Source: Drechslerella dactyloides
Taxonomy: Eukaryota; Ascomycota; Orbiliomycetes; Orbiliales; Orbiliaceae
Length of the DNA stretch: 64,000 nucleotides
Assembly: GCA_020064725.1 (NCBI GenBank)
Contig: JAGTWJ010000019.1
Location: forward strand, 1,860,001 to 1,924,000
Direction of reading: 5' to 3'
Shown here: positions 57,256-64,000 of the stretch, one piece after another
How positions within the stretch are numbered: the stretch's first letter is position 1
Layout: each line of letters starts with the position of its first letter
Notes under the pieces: model-generated
The model's database searches: none
What the model was told of the DNA's origin: nothing
The model's input: only the letters and a program-made list of their open reading frames with translations
Made by a program: the position numbers and the translations under genes

Positions 57256-58693
57256 ATGCCGCCGAAAGCAAAGGCAAAACCGAAGCCACAGCTACGAAAG
57301 ACTGCCGCTGCAGCCGCTGCAGCCGCCGCCGCCGCCGACTCCGAGGCTCTTCTGGCGCCGAAAGAAGAGCCTCAAGCTGAAGAGACCGTCGCACCCGCAC
57401 CACAGCCGCCACCACCATCGCAGCCCACGAGCTACCAGTCCGCATCTCTCTTCCTCGAGGACCACTCCGACACAGACTCCGATGCCCCCGCGCAGGCGCA
57501 GCCACCACCACTCCCCGAAACAGAACTTCCAGCCGTCCCCACGACGATCCCCGAAGACTCGGAGGACGACGATGACGCTGCTTTCAGCGACCAGGACGAC
57601 GACCCTGTCGTCCAATCATACGACATCGTCGTCAATGACACCTTCGAGGAGATGATGTACCTCTTCCAGTACCCCGTACGCAGCAAAACCCAGCCGTACA
57701 CTCTTCACGAGGGCTTCGCGCCCGTCGAGGCGCGGATGAAAGTCGAAACCGGCGTCATAGAGCTCGACATACCTATCAACGTCGAGCGAAACTACGATGA
57801 GCAGAAAGGCATACTCTACGGTGAAGCGCTGCACAAGTCCCGCGTGCAGCGCTCGTTACGTGCCGGTGTGGCTATAGATGGTGCGGGAGAAGGTGGCAGC
57901 AGCTCGTCAGATCGACGGAAGCGGCGGCGGACCGGTGACGGTGACGACGGCGAGGACGACAGTGGGATACCGACGCCGGAGCATCTGATGGACTTTGAGG
58001 AAGCGAAGCGGAAGAATCGGATATTGAACCGACAGACGCTGGGCGCCAAAATCCAGCAGAATGACGCCAATTACTTTGTCGGACTATTTGAAGATGGTGG
58101 GCCTTTCCCAAGGATCTCTGTCTCATACCACGTGCGTATGCTAATATCCGCATCTTTCTGCATCTTGGAACAGACAAACTGCATTTCACTCGACTGAAGG
58201 GTAATATGCAACTTCGACCGCAGTTCCACCATATCGACATCATGACAGAGCAGGAGCGTGCGAGCCAGAAGGCGATGCGCGATATGAACAATCCAAACCC
58301 AACGAAACCCGTGGAAGCCCGCGCGGTCAATTTGTCCGTGAAAGCCGCATCAGGGGACAACAGGACTCTCACGGCTGCAGAACAGCTGTCGAAAGACATC
58401 CGGTTGGAGGAGGACGAGATCTGGCGGGAAATCGAGTGGGTTGATCAAGACGTAAGCGTGCCCCTCTGCTGGCATCTAACCTGTCATCCTTAGAGAAGGG
58501 TTGACTAACGCGGTGTGCAATACAGGACGACGAGGCATGGCAGATGTTTGCGAATGTGCACAAGCAGCAGCCGGTGCCGCTGAACAACGTCTTGACAAAG
58601 GCAGAATATTTCAAGTGGTGTAGTGCGCCCGTCGGGTCGTCGGACGGAGCGGACGATGGGAGGGGACATCGCCACACCCGGTCGGGTAGGTGA
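57256..58693 (+). CDS. RPC37: RNA polymerase III subunit RPC37 (RPC5 family)
   Basis: Rpc37 with Rpc53 forms the TFIIF-like heterodimer of RNA polymerase III, needed for termination and reinitiation. Exons 57256-58135, 58174-58451 and 58526-58693 give 441 aa. The first intron uses GTATGC inside CACGTGC, which gives SYHVHKLHFTRLKGNMQLRP in frame. Family blocks: DDDPVVQSYDIVVNDTFEEM, YLFQYPVR near residue 138, the EARMKVETGVIELDIPIN segment, and MQLRPQFHHIDIM. The N-terminal 80 residues are poly-Ala and Pro-rich low complexity and were probably added in the lineage. The C-terminal block ends shortly after NNVLTKAEYFKW. Confidence 0.87.
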
Positions 58694-59110
58694 TACAAGC
58701 GGGAAATCCTTCGAGATGCTGTAGAAGGATATACATGGCCATCACGGAGTCTACGTTTCGGAATCATGAGATATATCTCTTAGAAGTAATGAATACCAGT
58801 TGCAATGATGCAGGTCAGCTGTGATATATAGTCCCTGTTAGGAAAGCTGCTTGGCTATGCCCAGAAAAGTGTGGTTGGTCGTGACTTCCAGCGGCGCACA
58901 CTTAAAAGCGCGGATAACCGAAAAGTTTTTTTCATTCTCCACAAACTCCCCATCAACAAAGACCGACACCCTCGGGAAAACAGCATCGTCGGAGCGGTCA
59001 TGTGGCCGCAACCTGGAGAAAGGATGCTGAACCCTTCCACTTTAACTCCCTCTACTTCATACTCGATGACCTGAGTTTTTGTATATCACCTTTACGTAAT
59101 TATCCTCACG
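58694..59110. other. Intergenic region
   Basis: About 415 bases between two plus-strand genes. No gene or repeat seen; a frame at 58871-59074 is not supported. Confidence 0.5.
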
Positions 59111-60464
59111 ATGTCTGCCCGTCACGTCTTGTCGAGGGTCCGTGCTGTCGGAGCCCGCCAACGGTTTGGCGCTCGCTGCTTCTCGGCCTCGTCCGCGGCC
59201 CAGGCCAATTGGGGCTTCGTCGGCCTCGGCCAGATGGGTAAGTTTCATATGCCAATATTCATTATTTCCACCTGTCCGACCATTGAGTTCTACAAAATGG
59301 TGTGTCTTGTCGGTCTGGTGCTAACAGCCAGCAGGTTATCCGATGGCGAAGAACCTTCGCGCAAAGATACCGGAGTCGGACTCGTTATTCATATACGACA
59401 TCAACGAGTCCGCGACCGGTCGGTTCGTGGAAGAGGCCAATGGCCCAGGTCCGAGGATCACCATTGTGAAGAGCCTACAGGATGTAGCACGTAACTCGGT
59501 AGGTTTCCTGTGCTACTTTTTCATCCTCGCAGCAGCAATATTTTACATGATGAGATCTTATTTTCCTTTTTCCAAAAAGTATGAAGTCTAAGTCAGGCTC
59601 TTCGGAGCTTCTCTATGATTCCACAACCTCAATAGCCAATCCTCTGATGTTGTATCGTTGCATGCTTTGCTCTTTAACTTCTGCTATATTCCGGATCCGC
59701 GAGTGCAGTCGCTGATATCACGTTTTTATGGCGAAAAGGAAACGGTGGTCACGATGCTCCCACAGCCAAAGCACGTCAAGGCAGTCTACGATGACTTCAT
59801 GGCCGCAGGGATGGGGAACCCGCCCTCCCGCCTGTTCATCGACTGCTCAACCATCGACGTCAAGACCTCACTAGATGTCGGCGCCGCTGTCCGTGCGCTC
59901 GGCCACGAATTCGTAGACGCACCCGTCTCAGGCGGGGTCGTTGGCGCGTCGGCAGCCACACTCACATTTATGCTCGGCGCGCCCGATCACATCGTCTCAC
60001 GCGTGCAGCCGATCCTCGAACGCATGGGAAAGCGTGTAGTTCATATGGGGAAACCGGGCACCGGGATCGTAGGCAAGCTCGCGAACAACTACCTCCTCGC
60101 GATAAGCAACCTCGCGACAGCGGAAGCGATGAACTTTGGCATCAAGCTCGGTCTGGAGCCGAAGACGCTCGCTAGCCTGATCAATTGCTCGACAGGACGC
60201 TGCTGGCCAAGCGAGGTCAATAATCCAGTGCCCGGCGTGGTCGAAACCGCGCCGTCGAGTAGAGGGTATCAAGGCGGGTTTGGAGTCAGTTTAATGGCGA
60301 AGGATCTCAAGTTAGCGATCGCGGCGGCCGAGCTGGCGGACGCGAAGCTGGTGCTGGCGGATTCGGCGAGGAAGGTGTATGATGAGGCGGAGGTGCGCGA
60401 AGATTGCAAGGGGAGAGATTTTTCTGTAGTGTATAAGTATTTACAGGCAGCAGACCAAAAGTAA
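59111..60464 (+). CDS. 3-hydroxyisobutyrate dehydrogenase, mitochondrial
   Basis: Oxidises 3-hydroxyisobutyrate to methylmalonate semialdehyde in valine breakdown, in mitochondria. Exons 59111-59237, 59335-59498 and 59739-60464 give 338 aa. The first 30 residues are Arg/Ser/Ala-rich with no acids, a mitochondrial presequence (RQRFGARCFSASSAAQ). The Rossmann motif GFVGLGQMGYPMAKNL is formed across intron 1. Then come ETVVTMLPQPKHV, FIDCSTIDVKTS, DAPVSGGVVGASAATLTFML, and GKLANNYLLAISNLATAEAM with the catalytic Lys. The end MAKDLKLAIAAAELADAKL also fits. Intron 2 is 240 nt, long for this window, and an alternative acceptor after GTGCAG at 59708 would add ten residues (SLISRFYGEK) before the conserved strand. 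Confidence 0.92.
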
Positions 60465-60593
60465 TTGCGCATCTGAAAATGAAATATATCTACATTCTTA
60501 TCTCTGTGCCGCCTACCGTCGTGCCAATATATAATACCAGTGCTAAGTTTTTTGAGCGTCGTGATATTTAGCGTTGTGAATGCGTGAGACGAA

Positions 60594-60930
60594 ATGGGCA
60601 AGTGCGTTCGGTTATTTTCCACAGCAGACCCTTCGCGCACGACATTTTCTCTTCACTCCACATCCACCATCAAGTCTTCTTCACCAACTGCACCGCCCAA
60701 ACCACAGCGAGCTGGCTTCTCGCCCGGGCCACTCGTCTCTCCCGCGGGAGATTCGATCCGAAGTACACATTCAGCGGGCCAGTATATCTATCGGTAAGTC
60801 ACCCAAAGAAACTACCCTCACTACAAACCCTCGCAGAGAGACAGCCCTCGCACCAACATCCTGGGAAATGATTAAACTACCTATATTCAATCGAATCAAT
60901 CTGTCAATCCCCCGAGTGAGGAAGCAATGA
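60594..60930 (+). CDS. Small unrecognised protein (97 aa)
   Basis: I do not recognise the family. Exons 60594-60793 and 60837-60930 flank a 43-nt intron (GTAAGT...CGCAG) joined in phase 2. The N-terminal 60 residues are Ser/Thr/Arg/Pro-rich and free of acidic residues until GDSIRS, like a mitochondrial targeting sequence. The C-terminus reads GQYIYRRETALAPTSWEMIK followed by LPIFNRINLSIPRVRKQ, which looks like a folded, basic module. The consensus donor and the in-frame join support a real gene. It sits 129 bases after the dehydrogenase and 159 bases before SEN34. It may instead be part of the SEN34 leader. Confidence 0.45.
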
Positions 60931-61089
60931 TTGAAGCATCCATCGCATTGACGAGAAAACTTGGTCTCGAATGATCCCAGTCACTTCTACACAATAATCA
61001 CCATGCCTACAACAGTTATCTGGGGCTTGCGAACTCCCGCTAATGGCTGAGAAGTATAGATAGACTACCGTGCGGAAATACTACACGCA

Positions 61090-62202
61090 ATGGCAGCCGA
61101 CGCACCAGAGTCGCGGCTGAGCATCAGCTATGTAGACGGACGATACCTGATCTATGATGTGAATGGTAATTCCTAGCTCTTGCGCTCACACACGTATGTT
61201 ACTTCTGCCGTTCTTTGCGCGCTGTTGGTTTCATCCAAGTTGTATGTATGTAGATGCTGATTGACTACAGCGGTCGCGAATCTAAGGTCCACATGGCACA
61301 TGTGCGGGACGCTGTTTGGGACGTTGCCGCAGGCGCAGCAGCAGAATGTATTCCACGGGTTGCCGATGGAGCTGATGCCCGAGGAGGCGGCACTGCTCGT
61401 AGAGAAGGGTAAGACGGAGACTTCTACTGTGAAACCACGTGCATTCCGCTAAACGAGTGGAATAGGAGCCGCCGTGATCGTAGACGATACGCTAGCGCAC
61501 TCTGATGCCGTCCAGGCGCTGGATGAGGCCGACAAGGCCGCGATCCTCGCTGTGAGAACGCAACAGCAGGATCAGCTAGCACTCGCAAACCTCGAGGAAT
61601 CGAAAAAGCGAAAGGAAATCGCGATCGAGAACGCAAAGGCGTCGGGCAAGTGGAAGACCAAGCCTGCTAAGCCAGCTCCTGCGGAAGCCAGCACCGCTGC
61701 TGCGGAAGGGGAGTCTTCTCTCTTCGCCATGGCAGATGAGCCCACGGGTGAACACGCCGGTGCGGACGACGCGGCTTCCACGACCGCTGCCGCCCCCGAC
61801 GAAAGCAGCCACAGGCAGTACATCATCCCAATGGCGACGACGCCGATTGGTGCGTACTCGCTACAGGTGCCGCGGGAGTCAAGCCATGTGCCAAACCCAC
61901 CGACATCGCGGTACAGCGTCTATAGACATCTCCATTCGTTAGGATACTACATGTCTCCGGGACTGAGGTTTGGCTGCGAGTTTGTCGCGTACCCAGGCGA
62001 CCCATTGAGGTTCCACTCGCACTTTCTAGTCAAGACGGCAGGGTGGGACGAGGAGGTGGGGATCCTGGATCTCGTCGGCGGAGGCCGGTTGGGGACCGGG
62101 GTGAAGAAGGCATGGATGATGGGCGGGCAGGAGGAAGAGGGGGAGGACGGCAAGGAGGGAGATGTGAGGGTGTTCAGCGTGGAGTGGGGCGGGTTTGGCT
62201 AG
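61090..62202 (+). CDS. SEN34: tRNA-splicing endonuclease subunit SEN34
   Basis: Sen34 cuts the 3' splice site of pre-tRNA introns within the Sen2-Sen34-Sen15-Sen54 complex. Exons 61090-61165, 61271-61408 and 61466-62202 give 316 aa. The N-terminal domain has GRYLIYDVN, AVANLRSTWHMCGTLFGTLP, GLPMELMPEEAALL and GAAVIVDD. A long helical, Ala/Ser-rich linker comes next. The C-terminal nuclease fold has SVYRHLHSLGYYMSPGLRFG then AYPGDPLRFHSHFLVKT, which carries the catalytic Tyr-His-Lys set. The C-terminus beyond LVGGGRLGTGVKKAWMMGG is intact and includes an acidic insert before the final strand. The size matches filamentous-fungal homologs. Confidence 0.92.
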
Positions 62203-63108
62203 CTAGCTTGAAGAAATTTTTACGTGAATGAATGAAATATGAATACTCCCGGTTGCAACTTATACGTGCTATATCACCATCTTATAATATATTGCGATTC
62301 ATGGCAGCCGGGAAACGGTTTCAGGGACGCAGCCCTGCTGGTTGGCGGAAGGCCGTTCTCTGGATGCGACGCTGAGACGCCACGGCCGAGCACAGCCCGG
62401 TTTCATGATTCGAGCTCCATGGATCCAGCTCATGCACGAGCATACTACACCACCACCACGCTCACCATCACCACCATCACGACAGATATACACATACCCT
62501 GACATTGTACCGCAGGTGGCATCGGTCCACCATGCAGAATCCAGAAGTGCCCGGCTGCACCGCTCCAGGCCGGCTAAAAAAAGCAGCAGTCTGGAAGGGA
62601 AGTCAGGCCAAGCGAAGAGGGAAGGCAGGCAGGGAATTACAAGTAATGCGCCCTCGGGAATTCGGAAGAGAACACCTGAAATGAACAGACCGGCGACGGA
62701 CAGACGTTTTGTCAGATTGCCATCTGCACAGCCAGGTCGGCAGCCCTCGATCGGAGCTCGCGCGTGTCTCTATATAAGAATCGAGAAGACCCTAGCTCGC
62801 CGTACCATGGTTAGCCTTAGGCGTTAGTTTATAATCATCGAGCTCATTGCGTCAGGATACATATTTCCCTTCCAAATCTACATTTTCCGAGCCGGGCCAC
62901 GTATCTATCTCATCGACTTAATAGGTAGCTACGACCAGGTATACATTACACGAATTATTATTATCTGCCCGGGTCGTATTTGCTGCTGCATCGTGACACA
63001 TTCGTTTCTGCCCCGCCATCCGATTCGACGTTCATTCGTTCGTCCGTCCGCCCACGACCGAACCCAAATCTAAAGTGCCCCTCACCTGCACGGCGCATCG
63101 CTCCATCC
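62203..63108. other. Intergenic region, GAL10 promoter
   Basis: About 900 bases. A frame at 62342-62827 is Arg/Ser/Pro-rich with no family features and is judged non-coding. A TATATAAGA stretch at 62770-62778 lies about 335 bases upstream of the epimerase start. A CACCACCACGCTCACC stretch lies near 62451. Confidence 0.45.
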
Positions 63109-64000
63109 ATGGACGAGCAGGCGACGCGGGAGACGGTCCTGATCACCGGGTACGTACACACGTCCATTTCTTCCCATGAACTGCAGTTCGCGAGCTCGTT
63201 CGTTCGTTCGTTCGTTCATGCCGCTCGATCGTCCTGCACAGATCCATGCATGCACGCCATGCAAACTCTCAGCACGTTTCCCGCTAACATAGGGCTGTGC
63301 CGTGTTTCTGCAGTGGCACCGGGTACATTGGTTCTTTCACAGCGCTGGAGCTGCTGGTCGCCGGGTACCATGTCGTGATTGTCGACAACCTGTACAACTC
63401 GTCCGAGGAGGCCGTCAACCGCATCGAGCTGATCTGCGGGGTACGGCCTGCGTTCTACAAGGTCGATGTGACGGACCGCGAGGCGCTGGACGCGGTATTC
63501 GCGCGGCATCCGGAGATATCGTCCGTCATCCACTTTGCCGCACTCAAGGTAAACCTTCCCCATCGCCCTATAACATGCATACTATGCATCCATATTCTAT
63601 ATGCTATTTTACAGAATGTCTTATATTATCTTGGATTTGTGTCGAGTTGAGACTAACGGTATGCATGGGATAGTCCGTCGGCGAATCGTCCGAGATACCC
63701 GCCGAGTACTACCGCATCAATGTCGGCGGCACCGCGCTCCTCCTCTCGACGATGAAGAAGCACAATGTGCACAAAATCGTCTTCTCCTCCTCGGCCACCG
63801 TCTACGGTGACGCCACACGCTTCCCAAACATGATTCCCATTCCGGAAATATGTCCGCTGGGGCCGACGAACCCCTACGGCCGAACCAAGTGGTTCAACGA
63901 GATGGTCATCGAGGACCACGTCGCTGCGAACGACGGCGCGAAGGCGGCACTGCTGAGGTACTTCAACCCGTGCGGCGCACATCCGAGCGGGATATTAGGC
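63109..64000 (+). CDS. GAL10: UDP-glucose 4-epimerase (5' part, cut by the window end)
   Basis: Interconverts UDP-glucose and UDP-galactose in the Leloir pathway, with bound NAD. Visible exons: 63109-63149, 63314-63548 and 63674 to the window edge. The NAD-binding motif is completed across intron 1: VLITGGTGYIGSFTALELL. Then VVIVDNLYNSSEEAV, FYKVDVTDREALDAVF, SVIHFAALK (intron) and SVGESSEIPAEYY. The catalytic set is present: FSSSATVYG (Ser) and NPYGRTKWF (Tyr-X3-Lys), followed by LLRYFNPCGAHPSGILG. The remaining 40 percent of the protein, with any fused mutarotase domain as in yeast Gal10, lies beyond position 64000. Confidence 0.93.
63197..63217. repeat. CGTT tetranucleotide repeat in GAL10 intron 1
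   Basis: Five CGTT units plus one base, inside the first intron of the epimerase gene (63150-63313). A simple microsatellite; a strain-length difference here would not touch the protein. Confidence 0.65.

Noticed and set aside
62342..62827. Plus-strand 161-codon frame before GAL10
   Set aside because: Arg/Ser/Pro-rich composition, no homolog recalled, and placed where the epimerase promoter should be.

Overview
The window is nuclear DNA of a filamentous ascomycete (Pezizomycotina-type). Genes are dense and lie on both strands. Almost all are broken by short GT-AG introns of about 45-140 nt, with fungal branch points such as CTAAC or CTGAC 10-20 nt before the acceptor. The gene set (HET-C, a Zn2Cys6 regulator, the ARC-complex protein Arb1, HIR1, PRP31, DBP7) supports this. 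I cannot name a genus. Exon junctions were worked out by hand from splice motifs, reading phase and recall of protein families, without an alignment.

Layout. 0-7.3 kb: the 3' tip of a plus-strand gene, PRP31, then two tandem paralogous C2H2 zinc-finger genes. 7.9-16 kb: het-C, inositol polyphosphate multikinase (minus), Arb1 diverging from it, and a NECAP clathrin-coat protein (minus). 17-24.3 kb: a MUP1/LAT-type amino-acid permease (minus), divergent from an unrecognised gene of about ten exons. 24.9-34 kb: eIF2B-alpha, a mitochondrial stomatin-like protein, YIF1 (minus), RIC1. 34.4-41.3 kb: casein kinase 2 beta (minus) divergent from HIR1, then a zeta-crystallin-type quinone oxidoreductase (minus). 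42.3-50 kb: a Zn2Cys6 transcription factor (minus) whose zinc cluster is coded by a string of microexons, ASA1, and the DEAD-box helicase DBP7 (minus). 51-57 kb: a small KGG-repeat stress protein (minus), a short-chain dehydrogenase (minus), a CHZ1-like histone chaperone and a secreted Thr-rich protein; the intergenic DNA from 51.7 to 54 kb is rich in GATC palindromes. 57-64 kb: RPC37 of RNA polymerase III, 3-hydroxyisobutyrate dehydrogenase, an unrecognised 97-aa protein, tRNA-splicing endonuclease SEN34 and the 5' part of UDP-glucose 4-epimerase (cut by the window end).

Most genes are housekeeping: splicing and RNA processing (PRP31, SEN34, DBP7), chromatin and RNAi (HIR1, CHZ1-like, Arb1, ASA1), membrane traffic (NECAP, YIF1, RIC1), translation control (eIF2B-alpha) and metabolism. 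I see no biosynthetic cluster, complete transposon, rRNA or tRNA gene, or CRISPR array. The parts most likely to be lineage-specific are the C2H2 pair, the unrecognised gene at 21.1-24.3 kb, the small protein at 60.6 kb, and the microexon structure of the zinc-cluster gene.
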